Positions 1 to 8,738 of a DNA stretch of 12,632 bases are shown piece after piece. Source of the stretch: an uncultured Clostridia bacterium (GTDB lineage Bacteria; Bacillota; Clostridia; Oscillospirales; Acutalibacteraceae); the NCBI GenBank assembly GCA_946187095.1, contig CAMHPW010000018.1:1-12632 (forward strand). Direction: 5' to 3'. A program made the translations under genes and the position numbers. Numbering within the stretch: the stretch's first letter is position 1; each line of letters opens with the position of its first letter. A model generated the notes under the pieces. The model was not told the DNA's origin. It saw nothing but the letters and a program-made list of their open reading frames with translations, and ran no database searches.

Positions 1-74
1 TGCTACTAACAAAATTGCCTGTTATTACTTAAAACAATGAAAGTTATGGTTTAAAAGTAATGGCATAAAAAATA

Positions 75-102
75 CAGCCGTACACGCTGTCGTGTACGGC
101 TG
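75..102 (-). terminator. Intrinsic terminator of the leftward operon, probably bidirectional
   Basis: Perfect 11-bp inverted repeat (CAGCCGTACAC at 75-85, GTGTACGGCTG at 92-102) with a 6-nt loop. Read leftward, the stem is followed by a run of T (complement of the A run at 67-72). Read rightward it is followed by CATTTTT. The stop codon of the 391-aa gene (108-110) lies only 5 nt from the stem, inside the A-rich side of the terminator. The T tracts on both sides suggest it could also stop transcripts entering from the left edge. Confidence 0.9.
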
Positions 103-107
103 CATTT

Positions 108-1283
108 TTAATAAAGTACCAGCGTATTGCCTTTGATATAGGAATTGCAGGCATAGCTCTCATATTTATTGAGTTTGGTATCGTAGATAAAGCAGTATCT
201 GAAAGCGGCGTTGTCTTCTGTGCTGTGGAGAGTCCTGTTGGTAATGACATATCTGTTGTCCATGCAGGATACGAAATCGCCCATTTCACTGTCATATTCG
301 AGTTCGACATCGGAATTGACGATGCCCTTGACATACTTGACACGAACGCCCGAAAGAATGGAGAACAGTCGGAACGGGTTTTCTTCCAGTATATACATGA
401 CGCTGTCATCATTGGAATGGAGCGTGGTTTCCACTTCAAGCTTGCCTGTAGCGGCATTGTAGCTGCATATTTTTTCAATGCCGCTCTTGAATTCTTTGGC
501 ACGGAAATAGACGGTACTGCCGGCAATGCCCATATATCTGACAAGGGCTTTGATATCGGCACTTGCGATACAGCGTTTTGTAATAATTTCCTTTCCCTGC
601 TCAAGTTCTTTTTCGAGTTCTTCCAGACGGCATATCCAGATATTGTCTCTGATATCGGTATGTACCCATCTTTGTTCCTTGAAGAAATTTTCTTTAATGC
701 TTTCCTCCGCATAGGGATCGAGGAGCAAAACGAAGTTTTCATTTTTGAGATTGAGGACTTTGATATTCTGACAGCCCACTTTTGCGACAAGAGAGGACTT
801 GACGAAATATTTTTTATTTTCCTCAAGGTTATAGAGATAGCACAGACAGTCACAGCCTGTCACTTCTTTATATTTATCGAAAATTTCGGTATTGTCCCTG
901 TCGGGTGCCATATAGATGAGAATATGTTCGCTGTCGAGGGCGGTACATTCCTTGAAAGCACCGGTGCAGACGACTTTTTTTCTGTTTTTTTCCATGCCTG
1001 TTTTCTTGTCGAGTTCGATGAGCCAGAGGCTGTTGGAGGAATTTTCCAGAATGAGTACAAGCGTTTTGTCGAATACAAAGAGATGTTCCACAAACGTAGG
1101 ATCTTCAAGGGAATAGTTTGCGATCAGTCTTTCTTTTCTTGCGGAGCGGTCATACTCGAATACAAAGAGATTATGCTGTCCGTTTTCATTTTTTTCTTCG
1201 AGATAATAAATAAATTCATTATTGACTTCCGCAAGCTGAATATTTCTGTCAGCAAAAATATTTCTTATATCTACCACTATCAT
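108..1283 (-). CDS. Hypothetical protein, soluble, probably beta-propeller-like
   Basis: A 391-aa protein whose family I do not recognise with certainty. It has no signal peptide or membrane helix, so it should be cytoplasmic. Short strand-like segments recur along it, each with an aromatic or hydrophobic core and polar turns (EFIYYLEE near residue 25, VYFRAKE near 260, NRYVITNR near 345), as expected of an irregular propeller such as the DUF5050-type C-terminus of the gene upstream. A charged helical stretch (LEELEKELEQGK) lies near 220-232. The ATG start has an AAGGA site about 8 nt upstream. The gene begins 25 bp after the stop of the 809-aa gene, so the two are almost certainly cotranscribed, and its own stop runs into the terminator. 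Paralogy with the upstream C-terminal domain is inference. A long antisense frame over the same bases is phenylalanine-rich and looks like a shadow. Confidence 0.8.
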   Translation of the reverse strand: MIVVDIRNIFADRNIQLAEVNNEFIYYLEEKNENGQHNLFVFEYDRSARKERLIANYSLEDPTFVEHLFVFDKTLVLILENSSNSLWLIELDKKTGMEKNRKKVVCTGAFKECTALDSEHILIYMAPDRDNTEIFDKYKEVTGCDCLCYLYNLEENKKYFVKSSLVAKVGCQNIKVLNLKNENFVLLLDPYAEESIKENFFKEQRWVHTDIRDNIWICRLEELEKELEQGKEIITKRCIASADIKALVRYMGIAGSTVYFRAKEFKSGIEKICSYNAATGKLEVETTLHSNDDSVMYILEENPFRLFSILSGVRVKYVKGIVNSDVELEYDSEMGDFVSCMDNRYVITNRTLHSTEDNAAFRYCFIYDTKLNKYESYACNSYIKGNTLVLY

Positions 1284-1308
1284 TTCAAGTTTCCTTCTTT
1301 CATTATAT

Positions 1309-3738
1309 TTACGATACTAACTGTGAATCGGTGCCGTTGGTCGACATCGTGAACATACCGCCGCTGCTGCCGACATAGTAAATTTTATCACCGGCAATGG
1401 AGTAGTATATGACATCACTTTTGAGCGTATAGGATGCCGAACCGTCATTTTTCATCATGCCAAGGTTGAATATCCCAAGGGTATTGCCGCCGTTGGCCAC
1501 CTGATCGGCGGCATTCATCAGATCCCCGTTGATACTGAGATAATAGATATAATCTCCGTAACCCGAAACCTTCACGATATTCGATCCGCCGAGCTTTTTG
1601 ACATCATTTCCGTTAAGATTCGATGAAAAAACGGTACCAGGGTTATATTTTGAATTGTTGATCAGAATGATCCTGTCACCGCAAAGGCTCATTCCCATCG
1701 GTTCAAGTGAAACGCCGCTGTAGCTGAAACTGAGAGATGTTACAGCCGATGGTGCGTTGAGATTGACGGAATTGACTTTTCCGCCGTTTTCCGTCTTGCT
1801 CAATGAGAGTATGTACATCTGATCTCCGTGTATGAACAGGTTGGTGATCGAATCGGATGTTGTATAAAATCTTTGTGATTTTTCCGTTTCAACGTCAATG
1901 CGGTCTATTTTATTGCTGTCTTCCGTGAGATAGTACAGATACTTGCCGTGTGCCATCAGGAAAACGGGCTTGACGGCTTCCGTATAAATTTTCAGGTCTT
2001 TTCCTTCCTCGTTGACGGAACATATGGAAAGGCTGTTTCCTGTAACAGATGCAAGGAAATACAGTCTGTCATTGAGATAGTTGATATAAAGGATATAATT
2101 GTTGGTGCGTGTGCCGTTGTAAACGACAGTTGAACTGCCGTCGGGAGAAAGGCGGCACAGACAGCCCTTTGCATTGGTGTAATAGACATTGCCCTTGCCG
2201 TCTTCGGCGGCAAGACCGCCGTTATTGAGGTTGGAACACCTGGCACTGTTGGAGTCAAATCCGCTGACAGTCACCCCTTCGGCAGATGACGAAACGGAAC
2301 CTGCCAGAAGTTCTGCCATTGAAAGACTGCCCGAAAACATTTTCATGAACAGGGAAGCCATACATGAAATTATTACAATGATAAGTATCATCTGTAATGC
2401 CGAAAGTACCAGACCTGATATCATCAGTATTTTATCCGTCATAGTGGGAGTATAGCCCGATGATGACATTGTTGAGTAAACAGGATTTGTCGGATAGGGG
2501 CTTACATAACCGCCGCCGTCGGGATTGTTCTGCGGATCAGTGAAGCTGAAAAATGTGAATTCTTCCTGCTGCTGAGGAGGATCATCGGCAGGGGGAGAAG
2601 CCTGCGGTTCGGGACTTGCAAAATTGAAATTATTTTCATCCTGATTTTTTTCAAGATTCACAGGCGGAGCGAAATTAAAATCATTTTCAGGCTGAGCCTG
2701 TTGTTCAGGCGGTGCAAAATTCCTGTACTCCTGCGGAACTGTCACAGGCGGTGTCTTTTCAAGGGACACGGGAGATGACGGCTGTGAGACCACAGGCGGT
2801 GTCTTTTCAAGGGACACGGGAGATGACGGCTGTGAGACCACAGGCGGTGTCTTTTCGAGGGATACAGGAGGTGACGGCTGCGAGACCACAGGCGGTGTCT
2901 TTTCGAGAGACACAGGAGATGACGGCTGCGAGACCACAGGCGGTGTCTTTTCGAGAGACACAGGAGATGACGGCTGTGAGACCACAGGCGGTGAGGTCTT
3001 TATTGGAGGTCTTGGCGGTTCAGGCGGTTCGGAAACACGCCTTATGACAACTTTTTTGGGTTTTTTCACCTTTGGCGGAATGTCCTTTTCAGGCACATAT
3101 TCGTCTATAAAGAAATTGTTGAAGGAAAAAGCCCTTTCCGCATTTTCGGGGGATGTGCAGAATTTTATCTGCATATCTTCGGGAATGGCAGAAAAATGTT
3201 CTTTATCGCCGTGAGCCTGCCGGTCAAGTGCCTGTCTCTGCATCTGTGCCTGAGATAAAGCGTAATAGGTATCGCCGCCGGCTGCGATGGGCACAGCCGT
3301 CTGCATCTGCAGGTTTCTCGGTACGGCATAGCTGCCGTGATAATGCCGGATGCCTTCGGGCATCTTGATGTCATTGATCTGCATCTGGTCGCTGAATCCG
3401 ATCGGCGGCAGTTCGGGCGTATTGGCATCAAGCAGTTCAAGCGGATCGGCAGCCTGTATATTCGGCAGGGGCTTGTGATTGAAATATTCAGGATCGATCT
3501 CTCCCTTGGGAATCTCCTGATGCTCCTTTGCACCGATCGGCGGAAGATACGATTCGGGATCGTCATCGGGCACTTCGGGAGTGATACTGAAGGCACTGTC
3601 CTCCTGCATTTGCTGCTGACGGGCAATTTCATCAAGAGAAAAGTGCTTCGGAGAAGAAGTGTCTATCCTGTTTCCGCAGTTCAGGCAGAATTTACTTTCG
3701 TTTGGTACATTTGCACCGCATTTCTCGCATTTTACCAT
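1309..3738 (-). CDS. Zinc-ribbon, proline-rich repeat, single-helix membrane protein with propeller-like C-terminus
   Basis: An 809-aa protein of unknown function. Numbered from the ATG at 3738, it has a Cys4 zinc ribbon at residues 4-21 (C4, C7, C18, C21). A long polar, Pro/Gln-rich linker follows, with five copies of a 16-aa unit (PPVVSQPSSPVSLEK plus S/T) at 249-328. One strong membrane helix spans about 437-463. The C-terminal half has repeated YYL/YFL strands typical of DUF5050-like propellers. The likely topology is ribbon and linker inside, propeller outside. The start was chosen because GAGG lies 8 nt before this ATG, while the in-frame TTG two codons upstream is only about 2 nt from it. 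A consensus promoter lies upstream, and the gene is first in a two-gene operon. The ribbon suggests a protein or nucleic-acid contact and the propeller a wall or ligand contact; both roles are inferred. Confidence 0.85.
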   Translation of the reverse strand: MVKCEKCGANVPNESKFCLNCGNRIDTSSPKHFSLDEIARQQQMQEDSAFSITPEVPDDDPESYLPPIGAKEHQEIPKGEIDPEYFNHKPLPNIQAADPLELLDANTPELPPIGFSDQMQINDIKMPEGIRHYHGSYAVPRNLQMQTAVPIAAGGDTYYALSQAQMQRQALDRQAHGDKEHFSAIPEDMQIKFCTSPENAERAFSFNNFFIDEYVPEKDIPPKVKKPKKVVIRRVSEPPEPPRPPIKTSPPVVSQPSSPVSLEKTPPVVSQPSSPVSLEKTPPVVSQPSPPVSLEKTPPVVSQPSSPVSLEKTPPVVSQPSSPVSLEKTPPVTVPQEYRNFAPPEQQAQPENDFNFAPPVNLEKNQDENNFNFASPEPQASPPADDPPQQQEEFTFFSFTDPQNNPDGGGYVSPYPTNPVYSTMSSSGYTPTMTDKILMISGLVLSALQMILIIVIISCMASLFMKMFSGSLSMAELLAGSVSSSAEGVTVSGFDSNSARCSNLNNGGLAAEDGKGNVYYTNAKGCLCRLSPDGSSTVVYNGTRTNNYILYINYLNDRLYFLASVTGNSLSICSVNEEGKDLKIYTEAVKPVFLMAHGKYLYYLTEDSNKIDRIDVETEKSQRFYTTSDSITNLFIHGDQMYILSLSKTENGGKVNSVNLNAPSAVTSLSFSYSGVSLEPMGMSLCGDRIILINNSKYNPGTVFSSNLNGNDVKKLGGSNIVKVSGYGDYIYYLSINGDLMNAADQVANGGNTLGIFNLGMMKNDGSASYTLKSDVIYYSIAGDKIYYVGSSGGMFTMSTNGTDSQLVS
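2755..2994 (-). repeat. Five 48-bp in-frame tandem repeats
   Basis: Five consecutive 48-bp units inside the 809-aa gene encode the 16-aa unit [S/T]PPVVSQPSSPVSLEK. The copies differ only at scattered bases: AAGGGACACG in two units, GAGAGACACA in two, and GAGGGATACA in the middle unit, which also carries Ser-to-Pro. The grouping of neighbouring identical variants suggests recent duplication by slippage or unequal crossover. The total is an exact multiple of 48, so the frame is kept and copy number only changes linker length. Confidence 0.93.
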
Positions 3739-3794
3739 GATCAATTCCTCATTTTTATGTCACGTTGTGAAAATTCATATTATTTACCATAATA

Positions 3795-3823
3795 AGTATA
3801 GTTTATCATTGTGTTTTTGTCAA
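3795..3823 (-). promoter_or_regulatory. Sigma-A promoter of the leftward operon
   Basis: On the minus strand, TTGACA (3823-3818) and TATACT (3800-3795) are separated by exactly 17 bp. The -35 is a perfect consensus and the -10 is one base off. The 5' untranslated region would be about 50 nt, leading to the GAGG site and ATG at 3738. It lies back to back with the rightward promoter at 3864-3892, sharing the AT-rich segment between them. Confidence 0.85.
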
Positions 3824-3863
3824 CTTTTATTAAGAACTTATTTTTAAATTTTTTATGAAATGC

Positions 3864-3892
3864 TTGTTAAATGAAAAGTTTTCGTATATAAT
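3864..3892 (+). promoter_or_regulatory. Sigma-A promoter of the 220-aa gene and lipoprotein
   Basis: TTGTTA (3864-3869), 17-bp spacer, then perfect TATAAT (3887-3892). It places transcription start near 3899, ahead of the AGGAG site at 3924-3928. This rules out the longer frame beginning at 3855, which would start upstream of the promoter. The two divergent -35 boxes are about 40 bp apart across very AT-rich DNA. Confidence 0.85.
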
Positions 3893-3935
3893 GTATGTGT
3901 GCTTATTTTTGGAAAGAGAAAAGAGGAGTGAAAAA

Positions 3936-4598
3936 ATGGAATTTTATGAAATAACTCTCAAAGGCATGAAAAAGATATTGGATGACTGCAAAGAAGAACA
4001 GTATGCCGAAATTGTCGGAAAATGTATCGCAAAATGGCAGTCCGACAGGGATGTCAGATGTATGCTGACGGAGTTTGCCGATAACGGACGTTTCAGGACT
4101 TTCAGGTTCAGGTCTGCGGATTTTTCATCGGCGGAACAGGCTTTCTGGACAAATCAGCTTTTCGGCGGACTCGTTGCCATGATGATACAGCTGGGAGGAT
4201 TCATTCTTGACGGTCATACCGTAGGAATTGATTTTATCAGAAGCAATTTCGGCAGACCGACAGATGTACTGACAGGTTATCAATGCAAGTCGTGCGGCAA
4301 GTTCTTTGCATCAGCCCTTGATATTGACAAATATATTTCCCTGCCCATCATAGGCAAAAGAATTGCGGACGGTCTTGAAAACGGCAGTCTTGATGATGAG
4401 ATCGATATCATCATGTCATTGTCTGCACCTGAGATCGAAAAGGAAAGAAACAGGGCAAAACTCCGCTGTATCAATACCAATATCACGGTCACAGAGGAGA
4501 AGCCCGTGATGTGTCAGTCGTGCGGAAGCAAAAGGATCGATCCGCACAAGTTCCTCAGAAGCGTGAAAGCACCTGTATTTGTGCCGCTCAATTCGTGA
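3936..4598 (+). CDS. Hypothetical protein with two CxxC zinc-binding pairs
   Basis: A 220-aa protein; I do not recognise the family. The N-terminal part (1-110) is mixed helix and strand with no signal peptide. Two CxxC pairs follow, C117/C120 (CKSCG) and C193/C196 (CQSCGS), about 73 residues apart, enough to bind one zinc from two ends of an inserted helical segment, or two separate sites. The start is the ATG 7 nt after AGGAG (3924-3928); an in-frame ATG at 3855 lies upstream of the promoter and is rejected. The stop is followed by a weak imperfect hairpin (4599-4618, T-T mismatch) without a T run, so read-through into the lipoprotein gene 48 bp downstream is likely. It is divergent from the zinc-ribbon membrane protein, and both encode Cys-pair zinc sites, hinting at a shared process. 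Cytoplasmic location is inferred. Confidence 0.8.
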   Translation: MEFYEITLKGMKKILDDCKEEQYAEIVGKCIAKWQSDRDVRCMLTEFADNGRFRTFRFRSADFSSAEQAFWTNQLFGGLVAMMIQLGGFILDGHTVGIDFIRSNFGRPTDVLTGYQCKSCGKFFASALDIDKYISLPIIGKRIADGLENGSLDDEIDIIMSLSAPEIEKERNRAKLRCINTNITVTEEKPVMCQSCGSKRIDPHKFLRSVKAPVFVPLNS

Positions 4599-4646
4599 AT
4601 ACTGCCTTTCGGCTGTATATATATTTATAAAAGGAGAGAATACAAA

Positions 4647-5522
4647 ATGAAAAAAAGATTATCCGTATTGCTCATAGGCTCGCTCGTTGCCATATCCCTT
4701 GCGGGCTGCGGAGGCAGTACATCAGGCAATGAAAAATCCGCCGTTCCTCAGGACAGTTCCGTTGAAAGTACGGCGAGCGGCGAAAGTACCGTTGATTCAG
4801 ACGTTTCGGAAAGCTCCGATACAAAGGGGGATAATACTTCAGAAACTGAAAACAGTACGGAAAACACGGATGTTTCAGAGACGGACGAACCCTCAAAGAT
4901 AGTAGTTTCCGAAAGTCAGGAAGATATCGGTCCCAAAGAAGGCGATATCATCGTTGATGAAGACGGCAATGAATATATCTATCATGAGGACAGTGACATA
5001 GGTGACGGCGGTGAGGAAGAGCCCATGCCTGTTACATCTGACGGCACAGAGGAACAGCCCAAATATCTTGATGTTACATACACTCCCATTGATGTCAAAG
5101 ATGCGAATGTTGAACCCGATGTCATCGATATGTCAGAACCCGAATATTATCTTATCACAAATTCTGCCGAACTCAGTGATTTTGTCGGCAAATATGAAAG
5201 GACATATTCACTCAATACTGTGGAGAGCGGTGTTGATTTCAATACGATAGCAGAAAAATTTGACGACACCTATTTTGAGTATATGTCTGTCGTTGTGATC
5301 CCTGCACAGTATGACAAAAATACAGAGAGTGAAATAGGCACGATCACCATTCAGGATGATAACTATGTGATAGAAGTCTGCACACAGCAGGCGGAATCGA
5401 AGGACCAGACAAATACAGTCTGCTTTGTCGTACAGACATACAAATCCGACATGGAAGGCAAAAATCTTGTTCTCAAAGTCATTGCTGAAGAAACCGTTGA
5501 AGAGGGCGGAGAAGAAGTTTAA
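4647..5522 (+). CDS. Secreted lipoprotein, possible PrcB-like C-terminal domain
   Basis: A 291-aa predicted lipoprotein. The signal peptide is clear: KKR, a hydrophobic core, and lipobox SLAGC with the lipid-modified Cys at residue 21. A low-complexity Ser/Glu/Asp/Thr linker (about 22-135) should hold the domain away from the membrane. The C-terminal globular part (about 155-290) starts YYLITNSAEL and includes a segment rising to MSVVVIPAQYD, then a strand pattern ending FVVQTYKSD. This loosely recalls PrcB-type domains (small extracellular beta domains), but I cannot confirm it. AAGGAG at 4631-4636 sits 10 nt before the ATG. The gene follows the 220-aa gene by 48 bp and is probably in its operon. 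No terminator is visible before the secA promoter, so some read-through into secA is possible. Function unknown; surface location is firm. Confidence 0.88.
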   Translation: MKKRLSVLLIGSLVAISLAGCGGSTSGNEKSAVPQDSSVESTASGESTVDSDVSESSDTKGDNTSETENSTENTDVSETDEPSKIVVSESQEDIGPKEGDIIVDEDGNEYIYHEDSDIGDGGEEEPMPVTSDGTEEQPKYLDVTYTPIDVKDANVEPDVIDMSEPEYYLITNSAELSDFVGKYERTYSLNTVESGVDFNTIAEKFDDTYFEYMSVVVIPAQYDKNTESEIGTITIQDDNYVIEVCTQQAESKDQTNTVCFVVQTYKSDMEGKNLVLKVIAEETVEEGGEEV

Positions 5523-5539
5523 AAAAATTTTCCAAAGTG

Positions 5540-5569
5540 TTGTAAAAATGATCATTGCTGTGTTATAAT
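5540..5569 (+). promoter_or_regulatory. secA promoter with extended -10
   Basis: TTGTAA at 5540-5545, an 18-bp spacer and TATAAT at 5564-5569, preceded by TG one base upstream (5561-5562), which is the extended -10 form. Transcription would start near 5576, leaving a leader of about 25 nt with GAGGTGA (5587-5593) 7 nt before the ATG. No secM-like leader peptide or attenuator is seen. Confidence 0.75.
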
Positions 5570-5600
5570 AAAGAGAATTTTTATATGAGGTGAAAGACCA

Positions 5601-8600
5601 ATGGGACTCAGATCATGGTTCAGCGGCAGAAACAGCCGCCGTGAATTGAAAAAAATACAGCCCTTAGTCAATAAGGTGCTTGAACTTGAAGAAAAATACA
5701 AGGATTTTTCCGATGAAGACCTTCGTGCAGAAACTGCCCGTTTCAAAGCAATGTTTGAAGGCGTTGATGACAAAAAAAAGAAAGATGCCATTCTGGATGA
5801 GATTCTGCCCGAAGCATTTGCCGTCTGCCGTGAAGCATCATGGCGTGTGTTGGGAATGAAGCATTTTCCTGTGCAGATCATCGGCGGTATCATTCTTCAC
5901 AGGGGACGTATCAGTGAAATGAAAACAGGTGAAGGTAAAACGCTTGTGGCGACTTTGCCTGCCTATCTCAATGCCCTTGCAGGTGACGGTGTACACGTTG
6001 TTACCGTCAATGAATACCTTGCCAAGCGTGATGCCGAATGGATGGGTAAAATTTATCGTTTTCTCGGACTGACTGTCGGCATACTCCAGCATGATTCCAC
6101 CAATGATGAACGTAAAGCCGCCTACAATTCCGATATCACCTATGCGACAAACAATGAACTCGGCTTTGACTATCTGCGTGACAACATGGTTGTCTATAAA
6201 GAAAACAAAGTGCAGAGAGGTCATAATTTTGCCATTGTCGATGAAGTCGACTCCATTCTCATCGATGAAGCCCGTACTCCTCTTATTATTTCAGGTCAGG
6301 GCGATAAATCGACTGATCTCTATGAAAGGGCAGATACTTTTGCAAAGTCCCTTAAATATGAGACGATCACGGAAACGGATTCCAAAGAGGACAATGACGA
6401 ACTGTATGTTGCAGAGGGCATTGACTATATCGTAGACGAAAAGGCAAAAACGGCTACTCTCACACCTGCAGGTGTCAAGAAAGCAGAGGCTTTCTTTGAT
6501 CTCGAAAATCTGACCGATCCCGAAAATATCACGATACAGCATCATATCAATCAGGCGATCAAAGCCAACGGTGTCATGAAAAGGGATATCGAATATGTCG
6601 TGAATGAAAAAGGCGAAATCATTATCGTTGATGAATTCACAGGACGTTTGATGTACGGCAGACGCTATAACGAGGGACTTCATCAGGCAATCGAAGCCAA
6701 GGAAGGCGTTGACGTTCAGCGTGAAAGCAAAACGCTTGCCACAATTACTTTCCAGAATTTCTTCCGTCTTTACAGGAAGCTGTCGGGTATGACAGGTACT
6801 GCCATGACAGAGGAAACGGAATTTTCCGAAATTTATAAACTCGATGTTATCGAGATTCCGACAAATAAGCCCGTACAGAGAATTGACCATCCTGATGTGA
6901 TCTTCAAGACGGAAAAAGGCAAATATGCGGCAATGATAGAAGACATTCTGGAAGCCAACAAAAAAGGTCAGCCTGTACTGGTCGGTACGGTTTCCATCGA
7001 TAAGTCCGAAGAGTTGAGTGCCCTGCTGAAAAAGAAAGGCATTAAACACAACGTCCTCAATGCGAAACTCCATGCAAAAGAGGCAGAGATCGTTGCACAG
7101 GCAGGTAAATTTGGTGCTGTGACGATTGCTACCAACATGGCAGGACGTGGTACGGATATCAAGCTGGGCGGTAATGATGAATTCCTTGCCGTTGCGGATA
7201 TGCGTAAACAGGGCTTTACAGAGGAACTGATCTATGAAGCCACAGGCTATGCCGAAACAGACGATCAGGAAATCATCAATGCCAGAGAAACGTATAAGAA
7301 TCTCCTTGAAAAATACAAGGCGGAAATTGACGTGGAAGCCGAAAAAGTCCGTGAAGCAGGCGGATTGTTCATCATGGGTACGGAAAGACATGAATCCAGA
7401 CGTATCGACAATCAGTTGAGAGGTCGTGCAGGCCGTCAGGGCGATCCCGGTGCAAGCCGTTTCTATCTCTCGGCGGAAGACAGTTTGTTAAGACTTTTTG
7501 CAGGCGACAGAATTGCACAAATTATGGACAGAATGCCCGGTGAAGAAAATGAACCTCTTGAAAGTGTACTGCTTTCCAAGACGATTGAAAGTGCACAGGC
7601 AAAGGTCGAGGGCAGAAACTTCAATATCCGTAAGAGTGTACTGGAATTTGACGATGTTATGAACCGTCAGAGAGAAGTGATCTATTCACAGCGTGATCAG
7701 GTGCTTGACGGTGAAAATCTCCGTGATACGATCATTTCCATGATAGAAGATACCGTTGCGGGAACTGTCGATGAATATCTGCCGCATGAAGATAAGGACA
7801 ACTGGAATCTCAAAGGCTTGCGTGAAGCCCTCAAAGGCTGGCTGATTTTCGAGGGTGACGAGGAAACCGCCAATTATTCCGAAGATGATCTTGAGAATCT
7901 CGAAAAAGAATATATCATCACATCTCTCACGGAAAAGGCTGTCAGTGAATATGAAGAGAATGAAAAGCTCATTCCCGAAGAGACCATGCGTGAACTCGAA
8001 AGAGTATATCTTCTCAAGAATGTCGATAATTACTGGATGGAGCATATTGATGCCATGGAGGAACTCAAAAAGGGAATCCGTCTGCGTTCCTACGGTCAGC
8101 ATGATCCTGTTGTCGAATACAGGAGAGAAGGCTCTGATATGTTCGATGACATGGTAAGATGCATCAGGGAGGATACGGTAAAGATTCTTATGGTCGTTCC
8201 GAAGCGTGTCAGCGACAGGCTCAAGGAACAGGCGGAAATGGCTGCCAAACGTGATGAAATGCGTAATCTTGCCATCAAGAGAGCGGCAAGCGGGCGTGCA
8301 AGGGCAGCGGCATTTGCAGCACTTCGGGCACAGCAGGCTGCACAGGCTGCCGAAGAAGCTGAAACCATCACCACAGGTGTCAGCATAGATGAAAACGGTG
8401 AACTGAGTGCAGAGGGAATTGTCACTCCTCTTGAAGAAGAACAGCCTGCCGTTAAAAATATAGAGATCAATGCTGAAACCGAAAAGAAAATTTATTCCTA
8501 TGATGACATTCAGAAGGCGGCAGGAAAATTCCTTGCACGTGAACAGGTCGCAAAACCGACTTCCACCAATCTGGACGGTGACAATACTCCGAAAACCGTT

Positions 8601-8687
8601 ATCAAAAGAAATAAGATCGGCAGGAATGATCCCTGTCCGTGCGGCAGCGGCAAGAAATATAAAAACTGCTGCGGCAGAAATAAATAA
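5601..8687 (+). CDS. secA: Preprotein translocase subunit SecA (ATPase)
   Basis: SecA, the ATP-driven motor that pushes unfolded preproteins through SecYEG at the membrane. At 1028 aa it is longer than B. subtilis SecA (about 840). Visible motifs are Walker A MKTGEGKT (107-114), Walker B/DEAD region VDEVD (213-217) followed by DEARTP, NBD2 start near 376, [14 protein letters not shown] (511-524), motif [15 protein letters not shown] (605-617), and the helical scaffold with WMEHID then [11 protein letters not shown] (812-836). The extra length comes from an insert in NBD2 (about 526-586, as in many Clostridia), an Ala-rich helical tail (about 893-920), an acidic linker, and a C-terminal SEC-C zinc motif with C1012, C1014, C1023 and C1024 (CxCx8CC), which in other SecAs contacts SecB or ribosomes. 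GAGGTGA lies 7 nt before the ATG. The gene is complete, with no missing catalytic motif seen. Confidence 0.98.
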   Translation: MGLRSWFSGRNSRRELKKIQPLVNKVLELEEKYKDFSDEDLRAETARFKAMFEGVDDKKKKDAILDEILPEAFAVCREASWRVLGMKHFPVQIIGGIILHRGRISEMKTGEGKTLVATLPAYLNALAGDGVHVVTVNEYLAKRDAEWMGKIYRFLGLTVGILQHDSTNDERKAAYNSDITYATNNELGFDYLRDNMVVYKENKVQRGHNFAIVDEVDSILIDEARTPLIISGQGDKSTDLYERADTFAKSLKYETITETDSKEDNDELYVAEGIDYIVDEKAKTATLTPAGVKKAEAFFDLENLTDPENITIQHHINQAIKANGVMKRDIEYVVNEKGEIIIVDEFTGRLMYGRRYNEGLHQAIEAKEGVDVQRESKTLATITFQNFFRLYRKLSGMTGTAMTEETEFSEIYKLDVIEIPTNKPVQRIDHPDVIFKTEKGKYAAMIEDILEANKKGQPVLVGTVSIDKSEELSALLKKKGIKHNVLNAKLHAKEAEIVAQAGKFGAVTIATNMAGRGTDIKLGGNDEFLAVADMRKQGFTEELIYEATGYAETDDQEIINARETYKNLLEKYKAEIDVEAEKVREAGGLFIMGTERHESRRIDNQLRGRAGRQGDPGASRFYLSAEDSLLRLFAGDRIAQIMDRMPGEENEPLESVLLSKTIESAQAKVEGRNFNIRKSVLEFDDVMNRQREVIYSQRDQVLDGENLRDTIISMIEDTVAGTVDEYLPHEDKDNWNLKGLREALKGWLIFEGDEETANYSEDDLENLEKEYIITSLTEKAVSEYEENEKLIPEETMRELERVYLLKNVDNYWMEHIDAMEELKKGIRLRSYGQHDPVVEYRREGSDMFDDMVRCIREDTVKILMVVPKRVSDRLKEQAEMAAKRDEMRNLAIKRAASGRARAAAFAALRAQQAAQAAEEAETITTGVSIDENGELSAEGIVTPLEEEQPAVKNIEINAETEKKIYSYDDIQKAAGKFLAREQVAKPTSTNLDGDNTPKTVIKRNKIGRNDPCPCGSGKKYKNCCGRNK

Positions 8688-8738
8688 TCCCTGTACAAGT
8701 GTTGTATAATAAAAATATCAAAAAGGAGGTCTGCAGAG

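Noticed and set aside
29..39. TTAAAACAATG shared with 12584-12594, as possible element ends
   Set aside because: An 11-mer of very AT-rich sequence with no shared flanks or inverted orientation; no element genes lie between.
2..40. Possible 3' end of a plus-strand gene at the left edge
   Set aside because: Only 12 codons before a TGA; too short to judge.
44..853. 269-codon minus-strand open frame
   Set aside because: Overlaps the 391-aa gene in another frame, runs through the terminator hairpin and has Ser/Lys/Arg-rich shadow-like composition.
225..1352. Long plus-strand open frame (375 codons) over the 391-aa gene
   Set aside because: Phe/Ile-rich antisense composition, no ribosome binding site, and it overlaps a better-supported minus-strand gene that fits the operon and its terminator.
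2712..3047. Plus-strand repeat-containing frame (111 codons)
   Set aside because: It is the antisense image of the 48-bp repeats; its periodicity comes from the real gene.
6291..7391. 366-codon frame antisense to secA
   Set aside because: Phe/Cys-rich shadow of a highly conserved gene, with no start signal.
8705..8710. TATAAT upstream of the 138-aa gene as a separate promoter
   Set aside because: No acceptable -35 at 16-19 bp and no extended -10 TG, so read-through from secA explains expression better.
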